A DNA stretch of 64,000 nucleotides from Nothopassalora personata (lineage: Eukaryota; Ascomycota; Dothideomycetes; Mycosphaerellales; Mycosphaerellaceae): the NCBI GenBank assembly GCA_033816765.1, contig CM066290.1, positions 3,286,001-3,350,000 on the forward strand, written 5' to 3'. Below, one piece after another: positions 11,454 to 22,570 of the stretch (position 1 is its first letter; each line of letters begins with the position of its first letter). The notes under the pieces were generated by a model. That model ran no database searches and was not told the origin of the DNA. It saw nothing but the letters and a program-made list of their open reading frames with translations. A program made the position numbers and the translations under genes.

Positions 11454-11996
11454 CCTCAATGCCCCTGCCGTGAGATGTGAGACACGAGAGGAGGGTGTGG
11501 AGGTGGAGGTAGAGGTGGAGGTAGGAGGTAGGAGTGGTGAGACGGAGGTGTTGTGAGCTCTCTTCCGCAAGGCCAAAGCTACCCAGAGGCCGTCTCGTTG
11601 AGAGTGAGTTTTGTCGGGATCGGACACTGTCGGCAGGCGTTCCGAGAGCTAGCTTCATTCCACGGTCCGATTTTTCAAATTAGGTCAGCACGATCTCCAC
11701 CATCCAAAACTACATCTCTTGTTATCTCATCATCACTTCTTTAATAAGCAAGTCAATCGATATGCCCTTCATCTCTGGACGCTCACTCAGTTCTATGCGA
11801 AGACCCGCGCCACATGTGCCTGCGCACTCCGACAGTTGCCACGTGCTTCCTGGAGTAGCAGCCTCGCCCGAGCATACGATCTTAGAGACTGTCGCCAGGG
11901 CAAAGTCGACGAAGCGTGCAGCAGCAACAGACATCATCGTCAGTCCTGTGCCATCGCCTGTATTTCTCGCACGTCCAACGCGGCCATCGTCATGAT
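11454..11996. other. Intergenic; promoter side of PDA1
   Basis: A purine-rich tract of GGTGGA-like hexamers lies at about 11497-11525, in the expected PDA1 leader. On the gene's strand it is a CT-rich stretch, common just upstream of fungal starts. No further gene is supported. Confidence 0.4.
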
Positions 11997-12191
11997 ATGG
12001 CTCCTTCAAACCGGTCACCGAATCTCAATGGAATGCATCGTTCTGCGGAAGATCACCCGAAGGGTCCATCCTGGGTCTTAACCGCGTTAAATTCACTGCA
12101 ACCACGTTTTGCATACCTGCTTGAGACAGCACTCAAACGACCACTGAGCCTCGTGAGCCACTGGAATCACTTCTGGCAGGAAAACAAGTAG
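11997..12191 (+). CDS. Possible small protein (64 residues)
   Basis: The open frame begins MAPSNRSPNLNG and continues SWVLTALNSLQPRFAYLLETALKRP to HWNHFWQENK. It ends at a TAG that overlaps a possible donor (gtaggt). A second open stretch in another frame follows (12190-12350), strongly hydrophobic with WMLHIPLILVLPAVLLVLPW, like one membrane helix. The two could be exons of one small membrane protein. I recognise no family. The evidence is only codon-like composition and a plausible splice site. Confidence 0.28.
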   Translation: MAPSNRSPNLNGMHRSAEDHPKGPSWVLTALNSLQPRFAYLLETALKRPLSLVSHWNHFWQENK

Positions 12192-12502
12192 GTCATACCC
12201 ATCATGACCCCTGGTTTGCGTCGCTTTTGGCTTGGATGCTGCACATTCCCCTGATCCTTGTTCTGCCTGCGGTTTTACTTGTCTTGCCTTGGCCGTGTGC
12301 GGGACTTCCGCACCCACCATCCATGCGAAGGCCACCAAGTTTCGGGAGTTAGGAACTAATCCGATCTTTCCCCACCATGTTTTCCACTTACTGCCTTCGT
12401 TCCTTGCACTTTGTTCTCCCGAATTAGCAGCTTGCAAAGAGAGACTGACAACAGCGCCAATCTTGGGAACGAGGCTTTGCTTGAACCTACTTCGATCTCA
12501 TC

Positions 12503-13267
12503 ATGGATATTGAAGACGACAACGTGGATTTCTATGAAGTGCCTCCTTCGTACGACTCCCTTCACAACGGCATGACCGCGCATAAAACGCCTCCAGACTT
12601 GGCTCTCATACATGCCGACAGCTTCTTCGCGGAACCATGCCTGCCACCAGTACTCAACTACTTTGTGCGGACCGAAGATGTACCTTCGCTCTGGAAGCTC
12701 CTCGCAGGCCCATGGATGACAAACGCGACAGTACACCACAACCCAGAGCCCATGCGGAAGAAGCGCTACCGAATCGTGTACCCACCAAACTACGAAGACG
12801 TATACCTCCACAAGACCACCTGGGCAATGAACATCGACAGTCTCCCTCGCTACCACGTTGAGCTCTTTGCATCAACCCGCTACCAGCCCGAACCAATTGT
12901 CATCCTAGGACCCACAGATCACGATGATTCTCTCACAAACGAAGCCAAGAACGTCGCAATAGCCTACGCTCCCAAAGTCCTGTCGCGCATTGGAGACGAG
13001 ATCACCCAGATGACACGGTTTGCAGTGTTCTGCGAGATGGAGTACTTCAGCTGGGACTGGGGTTGCAGAACGGCTGCTGCGCAAGGAGATATGAAGGACC
13101 TGATTGTCAAGGCAAAGAAGCAGTGCGCTAAGACGACGCTGCTGGTGCAGAGGTTGGAGAAGTACTTGGACTATATTGGGAAGGCAGAGGGTTATGCGAA
13201 GCCATTGCGGGGAATGAGGAAGAGTATCCTGGAAGCGAACATTAGGTTGGCGCGGTTGCGACTTTGA
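12503..13267 (+). CDS. Uncharacterised protein (254 residues)
   Basis: A single-exon frame starts MDIEDDNVDFYEVPPSYDSL and ends RLARLRL. The N-terminal 40 residues are acidic and include PPSYDSL, a PPxY-like motif that WW-domain (NEDD4/Rsp5-type) ligases can bind. The middle is rich in Pro, Tyr and Trp (NYEDVYLHKTTWAMNIDSLPRYH). The last 80 residues look helical and basic (KAKKQCAKTTLLVQRLEKYLDYIGKAEGYAKPLRGM). There is no signal peptide or membrane helix. I do not recognise a domain. The length, the codon pattern and the lack of in-frame stops over 765 bases support a real gene. Confidence 0.65.
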   Translation: MDIEDDNVDFYEVPPSYDSLHNGMTAHKTPPDLALIHADSFFAEPCLPPVLNYFVRTEDVPSLWKLLAGPWMTNATVHHNPEPMRKKRYRIVYPPNYEDVYLHKTTWAMNIDSLPRYHVELFASTRYQPEPIVILGPTDHDDSLTNEAKNVAIAYAPKVLSRIGDEITQMTRFAVFCEMEYFSWDWGCRTAAAQGDMKDLIVKAKKQCAKTTLLVQRLEKYLDYIGKAEGYAKPLRGMRKSILEANIRLARLRL

Positions 13268-13632
13268 GGGAATTGAATTGTGACATGGGGATATCTCTTC
13301 TGCTATGAGACCAGGGCGGGGGGTTTTTTTGGATATCGCACGCGGGCGGGGTGTCGGATGGGCGGGGGAGGCATAAATGTATGGGGACCGACACGGTTAT
13401 CTAGCATGAAATGTGCCGATATCGAAGACATACGTACGTGTTGCGATAATGATGAGGGATTTACAGTAGCTAATGTCTTGGACCGCAACGACCGCTTGCA
13501 AAAAAGCCGCATACGTACTAGGTATATGAGCTCGCCGCGCCTTACATGTAGACGATTCACAATCGACAACAAGAGAGAACTTCGACAACAAGGCAGAAAC
13601 CGACGACAAGACGGAGTTCGACGCAAATAACC

Positions 13633-13905
13633 ATGAAACTCTCCGCGCTTTTGCTGTGCGTGGCACTCTCCGCAGCGGCAGTCCCTGAGGCCCCGCCTGC
13701 GACAACACCACCGCCTGACACCCTGGACCCACGTGGAATATCGTGCGAAGGGGGCGAAAATGCTGCGCTGTGCAAGCGCCTTCTCGAACCGCGCCGTGGT
13801 GGTGGGAAGGGGAGGGCGAAAGGAAACAAGAAAACTGCAAAGAAAAAGACAAAGGTTGTCACTCAAACAGCCGGCAACGCGACGACAACTACTGCCCACC
13901 ATTAG
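13633..13905 (+). CDS. Small secreted basic protein (90 residues)
   Basis: It begins with a clear signal peptide (MKLSALLLCVALSAAAV), then a Pro/Thr-rich spacer (PEAPPATTPPPD). A short region with two Cys (ISCEGGENAALCKRL) follows. The tail is strongly basic and Gly/Lys-rich (RGGGKGRAKGNKKTAKKKTK), ending TTTTAHH. The single Cys pair could form one disulfide. Small size, secretion and lack of known domains are typical of fungal effector candidates, but nothing else supports that role. No intron is needed. Confidence 0.55.
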   Translation: MKLSALLLCVALSAAAVPEAPPATTPPPDTLDPRGISCEGGENAALCKRLLEPRRGGGKGRAKGNKKTAKKKTKVVTQTAGNATTTTAHH

Positions 13906-15164
13906 TAAGACTATACATAGCGACGTCTATCCGCTATTAGTAAGACTACGACAAGTGAGTTACGTGGCTCCGGGTCTCGTCGCGCCTGGACATTGTAACA
14001 ACTTTCGCACCAAATACGGACACTATCACTATACACAAGAGCATATGCAATGACGAAGCCGTCATTGAACGCAAGGCGTGCCAGGAACTTGATTGGTGGG
14101 CGCAGGATCAGCCTTGGCCCTGAGACCTGGTTGTTGGGAAGTGCCTCTTGGTGCCTATCACGGTGTATCTTTTCCGAGACTTTCGTGCTTTCTTGCATTC
14201 GCCTGTGTCGGGAAGGTTCATTGTGAATTCATATTGTACCGCAGACACAAACAAACGCGAATCTTACGATTCGCCGTCTTCTCTTCACTTGTCGTAATCC
14301 CGCAATCATCTTGCGTATTCCTCTCCAGCCGGCTTGGTCCGGTGTCTGACTATAGCAGCTTAGTAGTCGTTTGAGAAGACGGCGTCCGGAATATGCAGTT
14401 GCTTGGGTTGCGTATCGCTGTAAGCATTGAAGGGCCGGTGATACCAACATTCGGCAGGCGGCTTGCTTACGAAGGCTGTACCAATCCGGAGCATGTTGGT
14501 CTACAATGCACTCTAGCGGCATGCGAAGGACACCACTTTGCATCTGCGAGGACAATGCGGTCTGAGTGATGGATCACTTCTGACACTTGAACCGCTGTGC
14601 ATTGAGACCAAGGTGCCCTCCTGTTCGTCTGCGATGCGGCCAACAGCTGCATTATCTGGGAATCCTTTCAGTTCGGTGGGATATTCGTCCAGGCGAAGCA
14701 TCGCTCAGGTGCAGGAGGTTGTGAGGATGAAGTGCAAGTCGAGGTCGGTCGCGTCGATCTCGCTCGGCTCGTTGAGCCTATCTGCCGAGCCGAGAGCAGC
14801 AGCTCACCTTGACCAACCACCATCACTCTGCAAGCGCCAGCAGATATTGCATGTCTTGGTGTTGAATTGATGCTTTTGGTTCGTTTCCCATCGATTTGAG
14901 TGGTGAGAGCTTCTCCCGCTGGGTCGAAAATAGCTCTCACAGACGCCGTGTCTCGCTAGAGGCTTGTCCTCTTGGCCAATAACGCCTTGCAGCGACTTTC
15001 TACTGTACACTGCACCATGTTCTCTACTTCCTCCCGTTGCGAGCATCGTGGAGCTCATGCACTCTGTCACGTTGTTGCTGATGTGCTGATGGCTACGCGC
15101 CCTCCGACTCGCTGCACGCCCCACCGCCGTTGCGCTGCCGGTCACTGACTGACTGCCGTTCGCC
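13906..15164. other. Intergenic, no gene recognised
   Basis: A 10-12 bp direct repeat (attagtaagacta) occurs at about 13902-13914 and 13937-13949. The remaining open frames lack motifs. The last 200 bases or so are the likely leader of the gene at 15165. Confidence 0.4.
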
Positions 15165-18100
15165 ATGAGCCAACAATATGATTATCCTCTGCCTCCCCCA
15201 CCACCTTCGCCCCGCTCTGGCGGCACATCAACTCGCGCTGGACCTGTCTCAGGTAGTCTTGCGCCTCTGGCGGATGCTGCATCTGTGTCCGAGAACTTGC
15301 ATGTCCAGCGGACACGGCCCGTCTCTGCGCTTCTCCCTTCAATAACGACCACTTTCCTTAGCCCGCGGGAACTTTGCGCTTCTCAGGCCTCAACGCCCAT
15401 CTCTGGCAATCGACTATCTCCTGGCGTATTTCCTTATGTCGCGGGCACGCCAAGTGGATTGAATCCCCAGACTCCTGGTGGATTAGCTCCACCGCCTTCA
15501 GCAGCGACGCCTAGGTCACCAACTATGGAACCCTACAACCCGCGGCAATGGAGCAGGGGGCAGGTGTCGGGCTCGCAGATGGTCTTCCAGCAGAGGCATA
15601 GGACTATGCCCGCGAGCACCGCACAGCTGACCGGTCAGGAAGGTATGTTTGTACTCTTTATATGTGGAAGGATGTACATCGGTCCACGGCATCAAGCTTG
15701 ACATGTTGCAAAATCCCAGAACCAAGAAAAGCTTCAGGCTTAAAGCGTGCGTGTCCTTGTCTGCTTATGGCTGACCCGAAGCTATTTTAGCGGCAATGCC
15801 TTCACCTCCTCCGCCTTACTCACCAGCAACGCCTCACAACGATGCGCGATCGGGGACAGTCGCGGCTTCGCCAGTGCTTAATAACAATGGCTTCACGGCT
15901 CTACCCATGGCAGAAAGCTCGTCCAGAACCTCCCCACAGGTCCCAATGTCTCAAGCCTTCCCGCCTCCCCCAGCGCAGTCTTCGAAATATCGAGAGAGAT
16001 CAACATCTGGGCTAGGCGGGAACAAGTCTTTCTTCAGCTTGTCGGGGCTTCGCGGCAAGCAGCCGGCACATGTTGAGCCATACGTACCTCAAGCGAGCAG
16101 CTCTATGTATACAGCGTCCTGGGAGGACGCCAGCCCGCCTGCCGCTAAGAGAGCAGCATCGACGGGGCACATACAATCAGGTAGCTCAGTGGCAACATGT
16201 TCGACATCAGCATCAGCACGAGCGTCACCTGAGCCGAACTGGCGTCCCGGCATGCCTCTTCCAGGTCCTCCACCCGGCCCTCCTCCGCCAGGAGCTCGCT
16301 CGCAAAGTCTGAATCGACCACTTGGTGCTGTAGCTTCTAGCCGTGCTGATATCGATCGTGGCGTGGACGCGTCCCATCAACGAAGGACTTTAGCTGCTGT
16401 CGCTCCTTCGCTGGGCCCCGTTCCCCCGACACCCGCGAATTGGATCGACTCAGACACGCCTGCACAGGAACCCTCTCAAAGTGTCAATCAGACTTACCCG
16501 CCCGAGGGTAGCACTTCTCAGCCGGAGGCAGTAAGTCCACCACTGCGAATACACACAGGGGCAAGCAGAGACAATTCCTTGGCGCGTCGGCCAGCACGTA
16601 GGGACACCAGTACGCAGGGACTCCGTGAGCGAAGGTCACAAAGTCGTGCTGCGCAGGGGACCATTGACGAAGAAACTCGGAGGATGAGCAGCCTCGTGAT
16701 TGCACCACCAGAGAGTGGATCTATCAGTCGAAGACGAGAACATATGAGGAACGGTTCAGGCTATGCCGAACCGACGTCTGCGCCAAGTCCGTTGTCGAGA
16801 GAAGTTCAACAAGAAGCAAAGGTGCCTGGCAACGTCATGACTCCGCCATATACACCTGCGCTGGGCAAGCAGCCTCTTCACTCAGGGAAACAAATCAGAG
16901 TGCCAGGGAGCGCCTCCAGTGATAAACCCATCTCACACTTGTTGCATACACCAGACGACAAGAATGAAACAATGCCTGCGCCTTCTAGTCCGGCACGCCC
17001 GCAGTCGAGTGGATCTGCGAAAGTCTCTACAAAGCACGATGCGTTCGCGGTGCAAGCCATCGAACGACACAGAGCATTTGTCGAGAAGGAAGCAACAGCT
17101 GCGACAGACGAGGAACGGCTGGAGCTGTTTGCGAATTTTATGGTCCACGAGTCTCGACTTCGGCGCGACAAGTACACAGCTGCATACAACGCGATGGCCG
17201 GCGATATCGTCGACTTGACCCGAGACATGTGGCGATCTTACGGTGGCAGTATCAGCAAACGCTCCGTAACGCCCAACACTGCTTCATCCTCCATCGATCC
17301 GACAGTACCATCATGGGCATCAGATGGCCAGCTAACCTCCGCTCATACCAACATGCCGAGCTCAGCTTCATCTATGGGCGAGTTCACGCCAGCTACCGAT
17401 ACCAGTTCGATCGGCGACTTCGGATTCGAGCGCACAGAAACACGGCAGTGGGCCGACAGCTTCAAACCATCCCTGTCGCCTATCCCAAGCATGGCTGTAA
17501 GCACTGTCCCGGAGGAAGACAGCTCTCGAGGCCGTACCGCTAGCCGATGGTGGGAAGGGAGTAACTCACAAGGAGGTTCCATAGGCAGACCAGAAAGGAT
17601 CGAGAAGACACGGCGTGAGACAAAGTACATGGGCATCAATCCTGCCACCTTACATGCCCTTACACCAGAGCCGCCCGGGCACAGCCCAGTACACGAAGCG
17701 AATGCGCCAGCAAATGGCTATGGCCCAGACGAATATCCACCAGAAAAGGTCGGATGGCACGAAGAGGCTGACTATGACACTCCTATGGTGACTCCGAATC
17801 GACACAGCGAGTGCAAGGCATCAACTCCAGACGTGGAACCTCTCGATGTCTCACGACTTGTTACATTGCCGCCTCCGTACCCGCGTCACCACCCAGCAGT
17901 GAACAACAGTCACCCACTTCTGTCGGATCTGCGTAATGAGCATCGCATCCTGGCCGACTCAGCAGATATACAGAAGATCAAAGATGCCTACATGGACCAA
18001 GACTTTACACTGATAGGTCAGCAAAAGGAAGCCGAGAAGCGAAGACGTGCCAAGCTGCGCCTTAGCATCCAGAATAAGATTGCTGAAGGCAGTATTTCAT

Positions 18101-19125
18101 TTGCAGATGCTGCACGAGCCGAAGCAGACTTTAATGGCGAAGAAGCGGAGCGAGGAAAGGCTAATGCACGCGCTAACTTCGACGTCTTCGAGGCTAGTGT
18201 CGCTCATCCATTGAACACTCTTCTCACCGAGCGTCTGGCAAAGGCGAACAATTGCATCAAGCAACTACGCGCGGAGCTAGAGAGCGGCCACGACTTGACA
18301 GATCCAAATCGTGCTCAAGAAGAAGGCGATGAGCACCCCGAACGACTAGAAAAGCTGACGCTACTCAAATGGCTCTTCGAAGCCCGCGAGCAACTCAACA
18401 AAGAAATGTTCGACCTCCACGCAATGCGCAGCGAAAAATACTCCGAAGTCATTCTCACCCCCTTCCGCGTCTCCAAAGACACCAAAAAGACGGAAGAAGC
18501 CACAACCTTCTTCAAAAAAGACAGCATCGACCGCCAAATCACCTACGCCAAAGAGTCCCTCCACCGCTTCGAAGAACTACAACAAATCATGGAACGGAAC
18601 GTCTCCCAAGGCGTTGAGGACCAGCTTTCCGCGTTCTGGGACATTGCTCCCGGCCTTCTCGAAGTCCTGCAACAAATTCCCGCGCAGATGAACTGTCTAA
18701 ACGTCCAAATTCCTCTGCAGGAGTACGAAGAGAATCCATCATACCATCAACACCCTTTGCAGTACCTCTACAGCCTCCTCGACCATGCGGAGAAGAGCGC
18801 GTACCAGTTCATCGAGAGTCAGACGAATTTACTCTGCTTGCTGCATGAAGTTCGCACGGCAACGACAAAGTCTCGACTCAGGCTGGTGGAGATCGAAAGA
18901 GGCGCAGCGAGGAGTGGGAACGAGCAGGCGTCGGAGTCCCCAGGGGAGATTTTAAGGATGAGGCAAGAGGCGGAGGAAGTCTTGACGAGGGATTTGAAGG
19001 AGAAGGTTGGGGAGGTGGATCGGCAGTGGCAGGAGGCGTTGGGGTTGGGGATTGCGGAGTGTAAGGAGAGGGTGGGTGTTTGGTTGGAGGAGAGTGGAGG
19101 GTTGGAGGAGGGGTTTGACGTGTGA
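15165..19125 (+). CDS. Large Pro/Ser-rich protein with C-terminal coiled coil (1279 residues)
   Basis: Exons are 15165-15642, a 27-bp microexon 15720-15746 and 15791-19125. Donors are gtatgt and gtgcgt and acceptors cccag and tttag; both introns carry a branch-like TGAC. The first 400 residues are disordered and Pro/Ser-rich (PLPPPPPSPRS, PSPPPPYSPATP, GPPPGPPPPGARS), suited to SH3 or profilin binding. Near residues 600-680 a helical block holds DAFAVQAIERHRAF and RLELFANFMVHESRLRRDKY. The last 400 residues are predicted coiled coil by heptads (KDAYMDQDFTLIGQQKEAEKRRRAK and onwards). It may be a scaffold in polarity, actin or wall organisation, but I recognise no named family. Skipping the microexon also keeps frame. 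Confidence 0.82.
15720..15746 (+). other. In-frame 27-nt microexon
   Basis: It encodes about nine residues (EPRKASGLK) between two short introns with good GT-AG signals. Including or skipping it keeps the reading frame, so both protein forms are possible. Confidence 0.5.
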
Positions 19126-19285
19126 AGGTTGATAGAAATGAGGAAGATTAGAAGTCGAGTTTTGATCGTTCTGAGCGCGCATATCGACAGGTTTTGTTGA
19201 GTGAGACTAGATATCTTTCCTCATCTCTGGGGAGGGATCATACAAGAACGAATCTGGACAGGTGGAGGACATATCTTTTGGTGTA

Positions 19286-19333
19286 TATATTCATCATCAT
19301 CATCATCATCAACAACAACAACATCAACATCGT
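19286..19333. repeat. Trinucleotide microsatellite (ATC)n/(AAC)n
   Basis: A run of ATC/TCA triplets passes into CAA triplets between two convergent genes. It is a simple repeat with no other content. Confidence 0.8.
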
Positions 19334-19340
19334 CACCTCC

Positions 19341-19787
19341 TCAACGATGATCCCAAGTCGAATCCGTACTCCCAGGCTTCTTGCCCGCGCTCAAGTCTTC
19401 AAGCCCTCTGGACACTGCCGAGACCCCATAGTTGAAGCCATCAGTCACCGCTTGTATACCATTACCCACTGGCTCCGTCTTTGTCGCATTGTTGAAAGTG
19501 CCGCCTGCTCCTCGTCCCACGGCAGCGACGACGCCTCCCGCTGTGCATTGTCAGCCGGGGGGGGGGGGTGCAATTACGATACTCGCTCGTAGAGAGCAGT
19601 GCGCACTCACTCGTCCTCGTAACGCCACCGACGACCGCGCCCACCTAGTGATCAAATCAGTAAATTCGCATTCACGACCCTCGTACGAGGCCGGGCGTAC
19701 AGTTCCGGTAACGCCAGTCAGTGCACTCGACACTGTCGCGTCTGAGCTGCGTGATTGTTGTTGCTTGGACGGATCTTGATGAGCCAT
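19341..19787 (-). CDS. Small Gly/Val-rich conserved-type fungal protein (106 residues)
   Basis: Three exons: 19701-19787, 19611-19644 (34 bp) and 19341-19540. Introns are 56 and 70 bp with donors gtacgc and gtgagt. The joined frame is exactly open. It starts MAHQDPSKQQQSRSS, then a central Gly/Val/Thr repeat region (VGAVVGGVTRTTGGVVAAVG, then GRGAGGTFNNATKTEPVGNG). It ends with GLEDLSAGKKPGSTDSTWDHR. The low-polarity centre may associate with membranes. Similar short Gly-rich proteins are widespread in ascomycetes as far as I recall, without a known job. An ACC/ATC-type microsatellite lies just downstream and a run of about ten G lies in intron 2. Confidence 0.68.
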
Positions 19788-20791
19788 GATGACGGGGGCT
19801 CGGGCTCTTTACTTGGGAATTTTTGCTCATCGCAGTCCATCCAACCTCGATGATTGAACCGACGACGGCTTAGGGCAAGTTTTTTTTTGTTTGGAACGCT
19901 GGATGAGGTCATCATGGTCAGGGATGATGCTGTCTAGGAAAATGGAAGGGAAGGTAAGAAGGTACATGTGCTCTTGACATGTGACTGCGTGCGACCAAGG
20001 TTCTATGGCGCGGCCATGGTTATTTCGAAAGGCGCTGGGATGGACCGACATTAGTGCAGCTGGACGGTGTACGTCTTACATGGTCAGTGGTCGTTGAGGC
20101 GAGACTCTTGAATGAAGAGCCGTGTAGGCAGCTGCCACGGCTTCCAAGAAGTTGCAACGCTGGGCATTATGAGCCGCGAAGAATTTTCCTCGCCATGAGC
20201 AGCCGTTCAGTTATGCCAGTACCTCCTAGCTCATCACTTGGAAAAGCTTTGTGAGGCCTCAATGCTTCAAAGGTCAAGTCATCACTTCGATTAAAAGACC
20301 TTCTAGTCCAGAAGGCTTCATTACTTAACACCAATCACACTCATCCATTCGCCGATCTTTACCTCTGCACTAATGAATGTACTGTGGCGATGGTGGCCGT
20401 GAAGTCGATTGCAAAAGCCCTTTCACCTCTTATCGACCCCGGGCAAGCCGCGTTTCAAAGACGTCTTGAGGCTGCCAATATGCGTAAACCTCGGGTGCGG
20501 CGGCGAGGGCTCTCAGCTGTGACGCGATTATGATGTGGGACATGTGTGCACCGCCATGGACGAGGCTGTGTGGCTGCGAAAAGGGACAGTGTCATGGCGC
20601 AGAAGAAGTGAAGCGATCTGCCTGCCGCGGGACAGCAGCCACGGTTTGATAAACCTGTCATACGTTTTGCACATTGGTATCATAACCCGACTAAAGAGCC
20701 CATCCCAGACGCAGTAGACCGACTGCAGCGTTGCGAGCGCCATACGCCTTTTCCTGTTGTGGTATTCCATTGAACATTCACACTGCTAGAC
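19788..20791. other. Intergenic, no gene recognised
   Basis: Open frames here have no motifs. The region separates the 106-residue gene from the 3' end of the eL8 gene, both on the minus strand. Confidence 0.4.
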
Positions 20792-21959
20792 TTAGATCTT
20801 GATTTCACGCTCGGCGCGCTCAGCAGCCTTGCGAGTCTTTGCCTGGGACTTGGCACCCATGATGCCTCCACCCCAGTGGCGCTTGGCTTCCTCGTTCTTG
20901 TCCAAGTAGCCCTCCTTGATGGTCTGAACGAGCTTGGAGAGCTCGTTCTTGTCCTCCTGGCGGACCTCGGTGATGGCGAGGGCAGCGGCGGTCTGATGAA
21001 AGTGTTAGTGCGCGATGCAGTGAGGACGGGTAGGGAAATGCTCACCTTCTTGTGAACGACCGTTCCGAGACGAGCCTTGCCCTTCACAATGGCGTATGGG
21101 ACACCCATCTTGCGGCAGAGTGCTGGGAGGAAGATGACGAGCTCAATTGGGTCGACATCGTTGGGAATGAGGACGAGCTGAGTCTTCTTGGCCTCGATGA
21201 GGGCAACGACGTGATTGAGGCCGTACTTGACGGTGTATGGCTTCTTGCTCACATCCTCCTTCTTCTTGCCGTCGGCGACAGCGGAGGCCTCCTTGTGCAG
21301 ACGCTCCTTCTTCTCGGCCTTGGCTTCCGGCCGGTACTTGTTGAGGAACTTGAAGGTCTGGGCGGCGGTGTTGCGGTCAAGGGTGTTGTTGAACTGGGCG
21401 ATAGCTGGTGGGACCTTGAGACGGAGGTTCAAGATCTTGCGCTGGCGCTGGAGACGGACGTACTCTGGCCACTTGACCATGCGCGAGAGGTCGCGGCGCG
21501 GCTGGATGTCCTGGCCGATACCAAAGTTCTTGGGGCGGCGCTCGATGAGAGGGTTCTGGTGGGGATGTCAACATGGATGTCAGTGTGTCACGAGCATAGA
21601 TGTTGCACCCACCTTTGCCTGCTTCTTGCTACCACCCGCAGCGCCGGCCTTGCCAGCTGGGAATGGAGCCGGAGCGGCCTTCTTTCCACCGGTCTTTGGA
21701 GGCTGTCATTGAGAAGCACAGTCAGCGCTGTTTCTTCTCTACAGAGACTGCGCAGAGTCTTCCGACGTCTGCGAGGAGCTCAAGCCATTGTCACACGCAT
21801 CACTCCGCAGAGCACTGATGGTGGATTTCTCTTGGTACTCATGAATGGTCATTGCTGTCGCATGCCCGCTGAGGTTTCTCGCATGTGCTCGCGCACGCAT
21901 TGAAGATCAGCGCGCAGAGGCAGACAACTAGGTCATGTATGTAGTAGTATGCTTACCAT
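20792..21959 (-). CDS. RPL8: 60S ribosomal protein eL8 (L7a/L8)
   Basis: It is a structural protein of the large ribosomal subunit. Exon 1 is the ATG alone (21957-21959), followed by a 254-bp intron. Then exons 21613-21702, 21046-21555 and 20792-20992, with introns of 57 and 53 bp. The product has 267 residues (yeast 256). Landmarks are [52 protein letters not shown], the kink-turn-binding core [20 protein letters not shown] followed by [20 protein letters not shown], and [13 protein letters not shown]. The C-terminus ends [10 protein letters not shown] start codon isolated by an intron is common in fungal ribosomal protein genes. The start is fixed by the splice into [10 protein letters not shown]. 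Confidence 0.95.
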
Positions 21960-22570
21960 ATTGACAGATGTGCTGTATGGGCGACGGGGTTAGTGAGGGA
22001 GAGGGAAGTGGTCGTTGTTCGCTACGTCGAGCTTCGAATCGAATAGAAGTGCAGAATTGGACTGGGAGAGTTTCTTGGTGCCAAAGTCTTGGCGTGCCTT
22101 TGTGGCCTTAGATATCAGGCATTCAACCTCCACATGGTCCATCGCACGGCAATGAGTGACATGACACATTGCAGAGGAAAGTCGTTGCGACGACGCGCAC
22201 GCAGTCATCATTACAGTGCCGATCCAGCAAAGGCAGCAGTTAATCGCCACACAGTCTGAGCCTCATTATGTTATTTTCTTCGGGAACATATCCCAAGTCG
22301 CGTGTGTACCGCCGCATACTCCCCCTTGCCTTTCCACTGCTCTTAGCGCTGCCGCAGCCAACGACGTTGCATCATCCCGCAGTCTGCTCTACACCTACAC
22401 CTACACTAGCACCACTCGTCAGCAGAGCTTGAGAGGTCGCAACCAATTCCTTCGGGAAGTATTCACGAACGAGTCGTGCCACGCTCATATTACGCTTCCC
22501 ATATACTCGACATACCACTCCCTTCCACCGCTGAGCTGCGCACCGAAAGCTGCTGCCTATCTCCGCCACC
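21960..22570. other. Divergent promoter region of eL8 and epsin
   Basis: It separates two outward-reading housekeeping genes. CT-rich stretches and TACACCTACACCTACACTAG-like repeats occur near 22389-22412. I see no gene. Confidence 0.5.

Noticed and set aside
21052..21903. 283-codon plus-strand frame over eL8
   Set aside because: It is the antisense shadow of the ribosomal protein exons, and no known protein motif appears in it.
21703..21956. Possible C/D snoRNA in the long first intron of eL8 (mammalian orthologues host snoRNAs)
   Set aside because: GTGATGCG and a later CTGA are present, but the C box deviates from RTGATGA, no terminal stem is clear and I could not identify a guide target.
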